The notes: a model not told the origin generated them from the sequence alone. A stretch of 64,000 nucleotides of DNA from Astrothelium macrocarpum (GCA_021030915.1 JAGEMR010000025.1:281883-345882), one strand, 5' to 3'. Positions 23,538-36,513 are shown, counted from the first letter of the stretch. A program made the numbers and translations.

Positions 23538-26500
23538 ATGGCGTAAGTCTTGAATTTTTCCCAAATGGCGACAAACGTGTTCATTGCTAATGAAATGTTT
23601 ATGTAGGAGCTACAACACCATCAAAGGTATATCGCTTCTACACGAATCCTACCATATCAAAAGAGACTACTTGCTAAGCTGGTCATGTAGTTGTGGCGCG
23701 CTTTCGGCCCCAAAACAAGATCGAGCTCGCCAGTGGGGGAGAGCCCATTGTCGACTTTGAAACGGAGGATACATGCAAGCTTCAAGTCAGTAACAATCTT
23801 GGATTCTCCTGAATGTTGTTATTCCACGTTTTAACAAGGTCTGACCGAACTCGCAAATAGTCGCAAGAGGCTTCAGGATCCTTCACCTTCGACCGAGTTT
23901 TTGATATGCAGTCACGCCAGACCGACATCTTTGACTTTTCGATTCGACCGACTGTGGATGATATCCTGAACGGCTACAACGGAACCGTTTTCGCTTACGG
24001 TCAAACGGGTGCAGGAAAATCATATACGATGATGGGCGGAGATATTGACGATGATCAGTCAAAGGGCATAATTCCTCGGATAGTTGAACAAATATTTGCA
24101 GGCATCGTAGCAAGTCCGGGCAATATCGAGTACACGGTCAGAGTGAGCTACATGGAAATCTATATGGAACGAATAAGAGATTTACTGGCACCTCACAATG
24201 ACAATCTTCCTGTACACGAGGAGAAGAATCGCGGAGTCTACGTCAAAGGTCTTCTAGAGATATACGTTGGAAGCGTCGCGGAGGTCTACGAGGTTATGCG
24301 AAGAGGTGGCACTGCGCGCGCTGTTGCTGCTACAAACATGAATCAAGAATCTTCACGGTCACACTCCATCTTTGTCATTACAGTGTCTCAGAAAAATATG
24401 GAGACGGGTTCTATGAAAAGTGGGCAGCTCTTTCTAGTCGATCTTGCGGGAAGTGAAAAGGTTGGCAAGACAGGTGCAAGCGGCCAAACTCTTGAAGAAG
24501 CCAAAAAAATCAACAAGAGTTTGAGTGCACTTGGCATGGTCATCAATTCCTTGACCGACGGCAAATCCACACATATTCCCTATCGTGACTCCAAGCTCAC
24601 GCGAATCCTACAGGAGTCTCTGGGAGGTAATTCTCGGACGACGTTGATCATCAACTGTTCGCCAAGCAGCTACAACGACGCGGAAACTGTCAGTACATTG
24701 AGATTTGGCGTACGAGCGAAAGCCATCAAGAATAAAGCCAAGATTAACGCGGAGCTTAGTCCAGCAGAACTCAAAGCTTTGCTCAAGAAGGCACAGACCC
24801 AAGTCACGACATTTGAAAACTACATTTCAAGTCTGGAGGGTGAAGTCCAGGTATGGCGAAGTGGTGACAGTGTACCAAAAGAGAAATGGACGCCTGCCAT
24901 ATCGCAAGATGCATCATACGGACAAAAACAAGAAGCACGGCCAGCCCGAGCAGAGACGCCGTCAAGACAGCTACAAGACCCCAGAAGAGCGGACACTCCC
25001 TCACGTCCAGAGTCACGTCTAGAGCTTGACCGTGCTGGTACTCCCGCCCTGGAAAGAGATGAGAAAGAAGAGTTCCTGCGTCGCGAAAATGAGCTGCAGG
25101 ATCAGCTTGCGGAGAAAGAGAGTGCACTAGTAGCCGCCGAGCGAAATTTTGAGGAGGCGAAGAAAGACCTTGCCGGCCTAAAAGAGCACGATGTGAAAAC
25201 CGGAAGAGATAACGAGCGGTTAAATGGCGAAATCAACGAGCTGCGAATGCAAGTAGAGAAGATCAATTTTGAGACCAAGGAAGCCGGTATCACGATGGAT
25301 GGCCTAAAAGAAGCGAACGCAGAGCTCACTTCAGAACTCGACGAGGTCAAGCAACAGCTTTTGGACGCCCGAATGAGTGCGAGAGAGAACGGTGTAGCAT
25401 TAGATGAGAAGGAGCGGAAAAAGGCTGAGCGGATGGCTGAAATGATGGCCGGGTTTGATCTTGGAGGTGAAGTCTTCAGTGACAATGAACGTAGCGTAAA
25501 AGAAGTCATCAATCGATTGGACCAAATGCGTGAGACAATCGCAGCTGGAGAGCAAGTTTCACCAGATGAGCTGGTAAAACTTAAAGAGCGGCTTTTACAA
25601 ACACAGACCATCGTGAGGCAGGCAGAAATGTCGGTCAACGAACGAAGCGAACAAGATGAAGCCCACGCAAGGAGAAGGGAAGGCCTTGAACAACGGCTGG
25701 CAGATCTTGAACACGAGCATGAAGAGCTTCTGCAACGAAATCTTAACGAAGAGGATGTAGAGGAGATCAAGACACGATTACACAATGCTCTAGCAGACAA
25801 GCAAGATGTGCAACTAGAGATGGTTGACGAACTAAGGGACGACCTTGCGCGAAGCGCAGAAGAGAACCAGCGAGTACGAGCAGAGGTGGAAAGCCTCCAG
25901 CAACGTCTAAAAGCAGGGGTAAATGGTGTCAGCGGAGCACCAGGAGCCGGCGTCAACGGAAAAACGGTCCAGCAGCAGATAGCCGAATTCGATGTCATGA
26001 AGAAGAGCCTAATGCGCGACTTGCAAAATCGCTGCGAGCGAGTAAGCAGAAGGTTGTGTGCAAAAGTTGAGTTGAGAGGCTAACACTACGTTACAGGTTG
26101 TTGAACTGGAGATTTCACTGGATGAAACCAGAGAACAGTACAATAATGTGCTACGGACATCGAATAACCGTACTCAGCAGAAAAAGATGTTGTTCCTCGA
26201 ACGCAACCTGGAGCAGCTGACCGCCGTGCAACGCCAGCTCGTCGAGCAAAACAGCTCGCTCAAGAAAGAAGTCGCCATCGCCGAGCGCAAGCTCATCGCG
26301 CGCAACGAACGAATCCAGAGCCTGGAAGGCCTGCTCGGCGACTCGCAGGAAAAGCTCACCGCCGCAAACCACAGGTATGCATGTTCCCTTTCCCGAAGCA
26401 AACAAGTGGTCCCGTCAGGATCGAGTGGGCAGATTACTGATTTCAGCTTTTTTTTTTGTCATTGGCAGGTTCGAAGCGCAACTCACGGCCGTCAAAGAAC

Positions 26501-26715
26501 GGCTCGAGGCGGCCAAGGTCGGTTCCACGCGCGGCTTGGCGTCGCCCACGTCCAACGGCGGCTTCAACTTCAGCAGCGCCGGGTCGCGCATCGCGAAACC
26601 GTTGCGCGGCGGCGGCGGCGGAGACGGTCCTGCGGTGCCGGCTGTGGCGGGCCTCCAGCAGCAGGAGGCGAGTAACGCGAAACGATCGAGCTGGTTCTTC
26701 AACCAGCGCAGTTGA
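23538..26715 (+). CDS. Conventional kinesin heavy chain (kinesin-1)
   Basis: Six exons (23538-23542, 23607-23626, 23691-23785, 23861-26041, 26097-26374, 26469-26715) code about 941 aa. The first coding exon is only five bases (ATGGC) and the second twenty; together they give MASYNTIK before the motor. Motor motifs: GQTGAGKSYT from Gly87, NQESSRSHS (switch I) and VDLAGSEKVG (switch II), then a neck and a long coiled-coil stalk. The tail has the conserved autoinhibitory IAK (SRIAKPLRG) and a Gly-rich end. Kinesin-1 carries vesicles toward microtubule plus ends and supports hyphal-tip growth. Fungal kinesin-1 works without light chains. The exon 4 donor and exon 5 acceptor restore an unbroken coiled coil. 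Confidence 0.94.
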
Positions 26716-27773
26716 TCGTCGTCGTAATCATCATCGTGGTGATGGACGTTGGCCTTACATTCTGATTCCCGAGTAACTGAGTTGAGCGAAGTGAACGAGT
26801 GTGGCTTGGATGGATGGATAGACGGATCGGCGTAACGTCCTCGCAGCTAGACCCCATTTTGGCGGCGTTTTGTTTTGGCTTCCCCCTCTTTCTTCTTCTT
26901 CATACCCACTTCACGCGAACATAGAGAAAGACTTGATGGGTTCGGATATATCTGCTTACCTCTTTACATGTTAGAGCCGCACGAGCGGAGCCGCATGAGC
27001 GGGACCGGGGGTTTCTGGCGTGGGTGTGGCTTAGGGCTTTTGCGAGATGACCCCGGGCACGGCCGAGGGCTTGGGCACGATCATGCAGCCACTTTCGTAC
27101 CTAGCTAGACATTTGAGTTAGATCGAAGCAACTTTGTTCAGAGCTGTCCAAAGCTGCTTTTCGGTGGATTGTTCAGACGGTCGGTCGCTGGATTTTTTTC
27201 TTGCGCTTGGCGGTGCTTGGGTACTTCCATCGGCCTGAAAATAACGGCGATGCCGATCCCACAGTGAGCAAACAAGACGCCTGACCGTCGGTCGATTCTT
27301 TTTCCTCTCAGCGAGTACCAAGATGCGAAGGACGAGGCACGTATTTAGGGACATTCGACACACAGCCAGTGCCAGGGTAGGTCAAAGGCACAGCCAGACC
27401 GTTGCAGGCCGTCATCCACAGGGTCCTGGGCTTGGGGGCCAATCGGGCCCTTTCAAGGCCCTTTCGTCCTATTTTTACTCCTTCTGCTTCGCCCGTCTGT
27501 TGGAGCTACACCCTTTTCCGGTGGCCTGGGTCCCACGGCCATCGCATGCTGTTGCGTCCAACTTTCTTTCTGCCATAAGATGTATTATCTTAATGTGGCC
27601 CTGTACGTGCGTGCGCAGGCGCCCACGTTATTCATAATTGCTATTCCTGCCGCCTGCGTCTTCAACATGCTGCGCCCCGCGCCTGGTTCTTCCAGTCTTC
27701 CATTCGTCTCGCGCCCATCGTATATTCCCCACCCTCATTACCTGTCCTGTTTGATCGCTCCTTTGGTCATGCA
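26716..27773. other. Intergenic region between kinesin and the mucin-like gene
   Basis: Holds the kinesin 3' end and probable promoter of the next gene; CT-rich in the last 400 bases. No reading frame shows a family signal. Confidence 0.4.
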
Positions 27774-29952
27774 ATGTTGTATAAGATTCAGCTTTTCCTT
27801 TCCATCCCTTTGTTCTGGACTGCTTTCACCCGCGCAGCACTTTATCCCGCATGTAAGTTTACATTCTCTGGACGACCACCTTACCCTTTCATACTGATCC
27901 AGTCTAGTCTCAAAAGAACATTTTTCATCAACGCCCGAGTTTTCTAGTCAATCTGGAGAGGTGGCATTTGCGCCTTTCACGGCGAGCATTTCCGCTTCAA
28001 ATGGACAAGGTCGATCAGCAGCATCGGCTGGTATTGAAGAACTATCAGCAGCAATTGCACGCGCTACTTCTGCGAACCATCCAGCAACATCAAAAGTCGC
28101 GTCGTCAGCGCCACACCGTGCGTCAGCGACGACGTCGCCTGCGGTGATCTTGACCAAGTCTGGTGGCCGTTCGTTTGAGAAGGCGGTGCGACACCGAGTA
28201 TCTGTCAAATCATTTGCATCTGGAATTGGTTCTTTAGAGTATTCTGTCCGACATTTGAACAACACGCGCATTTCATCTCAAACTTCAACTATGCTAGGCT
28301 CTCAATTTGCGGCCGCAATCTCGGCATCATTGTTTGCAGCAACATTCGCTACGCTCGTTACTTCGGAACCTTCATTAATAACCTCTGAGCCTTCTCTTGT
28401 GACTTCTATACCGCCAGTAGTCAGTCTGAATAGCGCTGGTCTTCCAACAACTCTTACTACAAGTCCCGCATCACACTCATCAAGTTCTACTCTTCAACAA
28501 TCTGTTAGGAGCTCAACGGGAGGGACCACAACTGGTGCAACGCAGAAGAGTTCCAGTAGCCTTATCGTCAATCCATCAAGTAGTACTAGTAAACCTACTA
28601 GTAGCAAGACCACTGGGTCGGCAACACGAAGCCAGACATCTGGAAAGCCAACTTCTGGAGAGTTCAGCAGTCCAAGCGCAGCAAGTACACACAATGCGTC
28701 GCCTCATTCTAATACTTCCAACTATACTCCAACTCATTCAAAACATTCCTCGAATAGTTCCTCGTCCTCTTCCAATCCTACAGCTAGTGTAAAGTCTGTA
28801 CCTAATCCATCCAGCTCTCATACTACGAACCGCAACAAGCCAAGCTCTCATTCTCCGACTTCTTCGCACACGTCATCATCATCATCATCTTCTTCTTCAT
28901 CAGCTACTTCTTCATCAACTACTTCTTCATCTTCTTCAAGTTCCACCACAGGAGCCTTTGGCGGCGCGCCTGCATCTTCAGGAAACCCATCTCCTTCTGG
29001 AAACCCCTCTGGAGGCCCTTCAGGTGGTTCCGGCCCTAACCCGACGGCTGCAAGCCCCTTACCATCTCAGTCAACTCCTCCACCAGTAACCAAGCAAGAG
29101 AGCAATGGTCTCACTACCTCCGCCATTGCCGGCATCTCAGCCGGTTCCATCTCCGGCGCCCTCATCGTCGCCGTAGCCGGTCTCTTCTTTGCTCGTCACT
29201 GTTTCGGCGGAAAACGCGCCGCCGGCAACAAACCCCAAATCTACCCCGAAGAAGCCTACCTCTACGACCCACCCATGCCGCAAGTCGTCGGACCCCAACC
29301 CAACCCAGCCGCTCTCCCCACCATCCCTCCCATCACCCCCTTCGGCTCCGCCAGCAACCTCACCCCCCAACCCGCTAACAGCACCGCCGCCGCCGCCGAC
29401 GACCCCCGCAGCAGCTTCGAAAGCGTCGACCTCGCCACCATCCCCTACACCCACAACGGCTTCCTCCTCGTCCCCGGCGCCACGCACGCCTACGGCGGCA
29501 TCAGCGCGCGCGACTGGGCGGCCGAACCCGCAGCAGCCAACCCGTTCGCGGACCCGCCCGCGGTCCCCGCGGCCATCGCGGGCGCGACTGCTGCGCATCG
29601 CCACCACGACGCCGCCGACGCGTATCCGCAAGCCGTGCGCCGCATGCCGAGCGCGCAGTCGCTGCCGTCGCCCGTGTCGCGCGTGCTGGAGGAGCGCGGG
29701 GCCGAGCCGCGCCCGCTGCACCCGCTCGAGCGCGAGATGGCGCTGGAGCGGCAGGCGGATGTGTCGGCGACCGGGTCGGATGATGGTGCTGAGGGGGTGT
29801 TTGAGGAGGAGAGGAGTCCGTTGATGGAGTTTCCTGGGGTCCCCGGTGGTGGGTATCCGGGGATTGGGATGCAGGGAGGACAGGGTCAGGGGAGGGAGCA
29901 GTTGTGGAGAGCGTCGGATGGGTATCAGAGGGTGGAGACGCATGATGTTTGA
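27774..29952 (+). CDS. Ser/Thr-rich single-pass cell-surface protein, Mid2/Wsc-like layout
   Basis: Preferred model: exon 1 27774-27852 codes a signal-peptide-like start (MLYKIQLFLSIPLFWTAF), a 55-nt intron (GTAAGT, TACTGAT, TAG) and exon 2 27908-29952, about 707 aa. The frame is open from the acceptor to 29952. An alternative start is Met at 28291 (MLGSQFAAAISASLFAATFA), also signal-like, giving 553 aa. A long Ser/Thr-rich, presumably O-glycosylated stalk with poly-Ser runs is followed by one membrane helix (around 29122-29190, ending FFARHC) and a cytoplasmic tail of about 250 residues with PEEAYLYDPP. No WSC Cys domain is seen. Such proteins serve as wall-stress sensors, which is inference here. 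The tail region is far richer in G+C than the stalk. Confidence 0.6.
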
Positions 29953-31028
29953 GTATTGGTTGTGATTGCTTTTCTTGTGTGTTTTTCGATTCGTTCTTGT
30001 TGTGTTAAAATTATGTTTGGGGTTGAGGTTGCTTTGGCAAGTGTGTTGGTGGTGCCTTCGTGTTGTGGTTTGAAGTTGTTCTCAAAGCATGGCGTTGGAC
30101 TTGGACCATTCTCTGGCATTGCGTTGGCGCTTGTGGGTACGCATTGCGTGGCTGCCATATGGAAAATTGGCATGCATTGCATTGGCGTTTCTTTTTTTTT
30201 TTTCTGTATTACTTCTTCCCGTCCGTGTTGATACCCAGTGTGCTACTACTGTACATAACCCATCATGTATCTAAGCTTCTGATCATGTATCATTTTATGA
30301 CAACCTGGCGAATTACATATGAGAACCCATTGCTCCACTGTATAAACAATACTTATTATCACTGAAGCAGACCGAAGACCTCGCAGAAACTAATTGTTGG
30401 GCTAATGTCAATAGGCGCTGTTGCTGCAATGAAACATGATCCTTCCCGTGAAGCTACATGACTCATGACCACAACGAGGCATTCATAATATTCATGCGCG
30501 TTCATAAATTCACAAAGCGTTTAATCTACTAGCGCAAAGCAGCTGAGCAACAACGTAGCCCTGCAAGTCAGTGACAAAGTTGAATTTCAACAACCATTTA
30601 GCATTTATATACGAAATTGAAAACCATGATAGGGAATTATTAAATGTGAGGGATAAAAAGGGGCAGTGAATATGGACGAAACGCCTCCCGTCTTCATTTC
30701 ACTATTCCGTGATCTAGTTGCACGGGGATTTTAGGTTGTCTCCGCGAACACTATAATGCGCTGTACTTCATATCCAGTCAAACAAGCTTTTGGAGTACTG
30801 TTTCAACATCATCCGAATGTCTAAACTTCATTGGGGTCAAGCATGTATCCATAAATATGGCGCTTCATGAAACGCACCATGCCGCTATTGGTGCTATGGG
30901 CAGCATAGCGCTGTGCCACTATAGGCAGCAGAGTACAATAAACTCCGATCGATTTCCTCCAGTCCACCTTTATCTCCCACAAGCACAGTCCGTCTCATGC
31001 CACATCAAGCTTATTCAAATTCTTTCAA
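29953..31028. other. Intergenic region
   Basis: GT-rich then AT-rich sequence after the mucin-like gene, with the promoter of the GNAT-ankyrin gene near its end. Small open frames at 29956-30365 are low-complexity. No gene seen. Confidence 0.4.
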
Positions 31029-33201
31029 ATGTCTGCCATCAAACGAGAATACAGCGAGAGCGGTGAGGACGTACACGATAGCAAGGTAGCCAAACTATCC
31101 GATTGTGGGCGATCCTCAGAACTCTTTCCTCCAGATGACTACTTCAAGGTTACTGTAGAGCTCCGCTCAACATCGAAAGCTAAGCGTAACGACCCAAAGC
31201 CACCAGAATACTACCAGAAGTACCTCCTGGAGCTGCGTTCCAAATATCAGGATTTGGTCGCTGGCTCTGAAGCTGGCGATACCCAGTCAGAAGCAGAGTT
31301 GACGCGAGCGTACGGTGAATCTGTTTATTTTTGTTTAATCACTTATTGCGTATCACATTTTTGACTAATTGTATAGGATCACCAGCAAAGATCACATAGA
31401 GCATCACATTGATGTTGACCGTAATAAACGCCTCGACAACTACGAGGACGTGGAATTGTCCACGAACAAAAACAAATTAGTTTATGGATCTGAAGATGAC
31501 GAAAAAAACTTAGGGTGTGAATCTGAAGACGACGAAGGGAGCTCAATTTATGGATCTGAAGACGATGTGTTCCATGGCTTCGGCTGGCTCGAACAAATGG
31601 ACGGCCAAATCTTGCTTACATATCCGAATAGCCAGCGCAGGAAGGTGATCGGCCACTGTGATTGCAAGTTGATAAGAAGGGCACGCATACGGAGCTTTTA
31701 CGACGATATGGAAGAGCCCACTGAGGAGACGTCGAATCTTGCCTTTGATATATTTGATCGTTATGGTCGGTTACGAAAGGAATTCAAGGAGCACACAATC
31801 AAAAGAGGAACAGGGATCTGGAAAGACGAATTAGACCAAGGCGATTTGCTTCTTTTCGAAGAATTATCTGTAAACGAGCCTTACCGACGTCGGGGACTAG
31901 GACGAAAGTTGGTTGGCGCTGTGATAGAGAAAACTCGGCCGAAATCTGAGAGCTTCTTCGTTGTCGTATCTCCGGGATATCTGACCCGAGAGCTTGAGAG
32001 ACACGCGAAGAATATGACAGACGAAGAAGCAGAGGCTGCCGCAGAGGAAATGCAGAGGGTAGCCAGAAGCTTCTGGCGTTCTTTAGGATTTCGGCGGATC
32101 GGCTCATCTCGATGGTTCGCGTGGGCTAGTAATGAGCATCATCGATGCCATAGTCTGTCAACCCAGGACGATTACGATCATCCGATTCCTCCAAGACGTA
32201 TGCCACAGCCTGACGTAGATCCATTACTGGAGAGTATTTCTACGACCAAAAGTCCAGAGTGGCATACGAAGATCATGGACTTCTTTGGCGGTCTCGAAGT
32301 CAACGATCCTCGTTGGCGAGCAACAGATGACAAAGGGAATACGGTACTTCATCTGGGCGCAATCTATTCTAAACCTGAAAGTGTTGCATGGATCATGAAT
32401 CAGAATTCGCAACTACTGACCCGGCGAAATGATGAAGGAGAAACACCACTAGAAGCACTTGAGTCTCATCTCGAGTCGAAAAGAACCAGGCGAGAATTTG
32501 GCGCGAAGATCGACCACATTTCTGACGGGTTCCAGGGTTTCAATGACGAGTCAGTCATGTGTCTAGGCCAATTAAGAGGCTTAACAAATACTGATGACCT
32601 TGAGATTTCACGCCTGCGCTACGGTTGTAGTTGTGAGGAATGTATCGAAGGATTCTTCAGCCCCCGTATGCGCTTCGCTTTGAAATGTCAGGCTGAGATG
32701 CAGCATGACGTGCTGAGCATGGAGATCGAAGAGTCGAGTGGTGATGATTTTGTCGAATCGTATTCAGAGGAACTGGACTATGTTACAGTTCCTGTCCGCG
32801 AGAATCTGAAAACAAACAGGTCTATGAGAAAAGGGTTCGCTAGTTTGTGTGATCATTTCGCGACTTGTATTCGAAAGGATGGTAATTTAGGTCTGCCTAC
32901 CAAGGAGAACGTGCTCCTAGTGCTTCAGAAGGCAAGCGAGTGGCCGCCAGTGTCAAAAAATTTCTTGCAAAGAGGGGGCACTGTTGAATCTGTTGGCTCA
33001 ATGCTATTCAAAATGGCAATGGCTCAAGACAGGTATGCTGGTGATGGCTTTCATTTCGAGTCATTGGAGGGCCGTATTTCGAAGCTTCCGGAGTGCAGGA
33101 ACGATCACGAGTTTGGTTTTGCCAGTGGAATGTGTGGTTACAAGAGAGTTAGCGCAATTAGACACGTTAACATGTCAGGCGAGGAGATCGACTATTGGTA
33201 G
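31029..33201 (+). CDS. GNAT-like and ankyrin-repeat protein
   Basis: Two exons (31029-31309 and 31377-33201) give about 701 aa; the donor GTACGG keeps phase, while the stronger-looking GTGAAT three bases on would shift the frame. The protein starts with a nuclear-type charged region, then acidic repeats containing YGSEDDE. Around residue 265 the sequence EPYRRRGLGRKLV matches the acetyl-CoA-binding motif A of GNAT acetyltransferases, and near 410-455 DDKGNTVLHLGAIYSKPE is an ankyrin repeat. The C-terminal half has a Cys-rich stretch (CSCEECIEG) and is otherwise unrecognised. A GNAT plus ankyrin arrangement occurs in several ascomycete proteins; substrate unknown. Whether catalysis is retained cannot be judged. 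Confidence 0.7.
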
Positions 33202-33744
33202 TAGGCTTGAATATTTATGCTAGACTCGAAAGCTTGCATTGTTGCCGATGTTTACAAGAGCAGTAAGCCGATGGCTACCGTATAAATGCATTTGTTGTTC
33301 ATGTCGGTAGAGCGCCCATACATTATTGTGTCTATTGTCCTAAAAACTTTCTTATCTTGATGGTTTTTTGAGATATTCTGGAATCAATTTGGTACATATT
33401 CAATCAATTAGCAATTGCTTCCATGACCTGAACGTCCACAAATGTACGGATCTTCTCCACTGGTAAGCCGTTCTAAAAATCGTCTCATATTTGTAAAGTC
33501 CTTGGTACACGGCATACTAAGTGTGTAGAGGGCTTTCTTGGCAGCCAGCTATCATAGCATATTCTGGAACATTTTTCCAGATGCCCAATGACTTGGGAAG
33601 CTGTCATATCCTTCTCGTCGTTGGATTTAAGGTAGAAGTCGAGCCATCTTGCCGTCGGCTCTTTCCACGGCCATTCGCACCATGCTTGGCTGGAGAGAAA
33701 TGTTTGGCGCTGATTTCAAGTCTATCCTTCGCCAGACTTTTCCA
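33202..33744. other. Intergenic region between convergent genes
   Basis: AT-rich sequence between two gene 3' ends. An open frame at 33521-33823 mostly overlaps the antisense of the zinc-finger gene end. No gene seen. Confidence 0.4.
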
Positions 33745-36513
33745 TTATTTTGGTTTTGGCGATTTGCGGTTGATGGGTTTGCCTGTATCCCTGTCCTTGG
33801 GAATTAAAGGCAATGCCGTCTGATGATTGACTTCACTGGTATGACCCTGAAGTACAGCGCGCAGCACACAGTCGTTAAGATGCTCGTAGAATTCCTGCGC
33901 ATTCGGAAAGGTAATAGAACACGTGGAACAGGTACCTACGGTGCTTTGAGAGCTGCTGTAGCTTTTCTTGTTTCCGGCTGGAGACTTCCTACTGCCATTC
34001 GGCGGGGTCTGTTCTGCTCCGTGTACAGACACCAGATGCCGTTTAAAGACATCGGCACGAGTAAAAGTTTTCTCTGCAGCAGAACCTAGCCCAGAGCAGA
34101 AGCCGCAAACCAAAGTGCCCTTATAGTGAGTAAGAGTGTGTCTAACTAGGTCATACTTTCGCGCAAAACCTTTTTGGTGATATTCGCAAGTCAAAATTGG
34201 ACACTTTTCCGGTCGCTCAGTCTGATGTGTCAACATGTGCGCTTTCAGGTCTTTAAACACTCTACCACACTCTGGAATTGGGCAGAGGGCTTTTTCCTTG
34301 CTTTGTTCCTCAATGCTTTCGGACCTTTGTGGGGTAGGATATGGGGCCCATGAATGGTGGAAAGCTCGGGAAGCCGAAGAATGACGACCGGTGTTGATAT
34401 ATCGCGAACCCTGACGCTGACGGCTTTTTGATGATGCGACATAATATGGAGGCATTTGCAAGTTGGCCCGAGGGTCTCGTGGGGGAAGATAGGGTTGTAT
34501 CAAGGGTAGGTCTGTTGTATTGCAAGGTTAGCGATTGCTCTAATAATAATATCTGTAAAAATGAAAATCTGAAGACTTCATGATGGTGAGAGGCAGGCGA
34601 TAATCTTGGGATGTACCTGGAAAAGAAAGTCTACGAGAATATCAAAAGGAGCAACGAGTACTCTGAGATAAAGAGTGAAGTGGAGAAGATTGAACAGGTG
34701 AAGCACCTTGGTTCGACAAGCCAACGATAGCCTCTGACTGTTGAATGGCGAAAGGTAAAGAGATGTTTGAAGACTCACCATCCGGGCCGGGGATCTTGTC
34801 ATTAATCAACATAGGATCATATTCGTAGCCATGTGTAACAAATCGGTCCCCAGGGGTTTGAATGATGACTGGTGCAATACCTAAGCCTTGTTCTCGACTA
34901 GCCCATAATTCATCGGAGCATAACGGAGGTGAAATGCTCCGCATAGAATTCCCACAGTTGGACCTCGAAGATAGAGACGACAGTTCCAAAACCGCCGGCA
35001 CATTCGGAGACTCTAAGGGTTGAACCTTGGGTAATTCTGGTTCGCAAAGTTTGGGCCGCCACAATCGTAGTTCTGAGCCGCCAAGCTTCGTCTGCATGTC
35101 CTGGAGAGCATAGCAAGCTCCAATGATGTATGCCACGCCGTTTTTCTCGCAGCCTGCAACGACGTAACCATATATAGCAGAGGTCTTTGCGTCAATAATC
35201 CCAGAGCCACAGTCGCCATCAACAAGAAGACCATCAAGTTGAACCTTATATACCTCTTCAAAGGACTTACCGCCTCGCATACGCATGTATAATGGGGCTT
35301 CTGCTATGCTCCCAAGCATGTGTCGATGAGAGGTAGCGAGGAGAAAGATTTGAGATGCTTGGGAAACAGTTGTCACTTTTTGGGGGCCTTCATCCACGCT
35401 TTTACTGTCGAGAGCGGCAATCGAAGCAAGAATTCCTTCACTTGAGATAGCAATCAAAGCCCAATCCTTGTCAACTGAAAACAAGAGTAGGTGTCCCAAA
35501 TAAGCAAGTTTGTCGGATCTAGGAGTTGACGACGGTAACAATGTATGGCTCGATAACATTTCCGCTGCCGCATACTGATGTCTCGTGTCCTGCGAATCTT
35601 CCGAGTATTGTGTCTGCTGCAAGGTATATGGAGGAGTAACATTATGTAATGATGGGCTTGAATACGTAACACAATGCTCTGATGGAGCTTCGCCGTCCTC
35701 AGAAAATAAGCCATCATTGGTGCAGGTTCCGTCGCCAGAGCTATTACCAGGCATGCTTTCCCCAGATATACTCCCTCTGGAGGTCATTTCGACTTCATTC
35801 TCAACGTTGTAATCATCCTCTGTATCACTAGCAATCTCATAATCGCTTTCAGACCGTTCTGACTCTTCTCTTGGCACTTCGGTTTGGGACACACTTTCCT
35901 TGAAAACATGAGAGACTGTGAAGTAGAACAGTTTATCCCCATGCTGAAGTAAATTGGCGGTCGCTGCCCGGATTTGTGTAGGCGATGCGTTCGCGTTCCG
36001 AACGAAGATTCGCATTCCAAACGCTCGAACGGGTTCGGAAGGGTCATAGAACACTTCTCCGAGGGTTTCGGCGGTTTCCTCCATTGTTTCTAGCTTCTCA
36101 TCTGCTGCCGGCTGCACAAGATTGGCCACATCTGGCGGGGAGGCTTTGTTTCCCGTCTTGAAGCCAGGATGGCGCTTCAAAATACCATTCTTCTTAAGAG
36201 CATTCATTGCATCTCTTCTGGGACGGGACTCCTTGCAGAAAAACATGATTGTGGGAGAAGCAGTCTGCTCAGTGCGTCCGATTATGTAGACTTGGAATAT
36301 TAAAAAATCGGACCCTCCAATTGCTCCGCAGTAGCTCTCCAACAATTGCTTAATTTCTGGGACAAGTCGTTCAAAGTCACGTCGGGCAGGACCCTTGGCT
36401 TCCCACCAGCAATCCCTTCCGTGTATGACCCCAATACGGTCGCCAATTGAGGCACTAATGTGTGGATAACGTTGCGAATTGTTCGCAAGGACGGTGTTGA
36501 ACAGGCCGCTCAT
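33745..36513 (-). CDS. Trypsin-fold-like domain fused to C2H2 zinc fingers
   Basis: Model: exon 1 36513-34779 and exon 2 34511-33745 joined across a 267-nt intron (GTGAGT donor, CTAAC branch, CAACAG acceptor) in phase, about 833 aa. The start (good GCCATGA context) is at 36513. The first part has WWEAKGPARRDFE, then a degenerate chymotrypsin-like fold: FTVSHVF with His202, DWALIAI with Asp350 and DGDCGSGIID with Cys435 at the nucleophile position. The second part has C2H2 fingers (CPIPECGRVFKDLKAHMLTH, KCPILTCEYHQKGFARKYD, a third CGFC... HLVSVH) as in a conserved Pezizomycotina finger family. The YEYDPMLI segment just before the intron resembles a stretch that precedes the fingers in that family, which is why I join the exons. 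They could still be two genes, the second starting at Met 34455. Role unknown, probably regulatory. Confidence 0.62.

Noticed and set aside
25102..25998. Minus-strand 298-codon Ser/Arg-rich frame
   Set aside because: It is antisense to the kinesin coiled coil; Ser-rich antisense frames are expected opposite Glu/Leu-rich repeats.
1180..26715. Reassignment of TGA to Trp
   Set aside because: RAD6, PDK1, MSS116 and kinesin end correctly at TGA at the lengths known for their families, so the standard code holds.
29137..29943. Minus-strand 268-codon frame and plus-strand 29189-29824 frame
   Set aside because: Both arise from the high G+C tail of the mucin-like gene and are low-complexity shadows.
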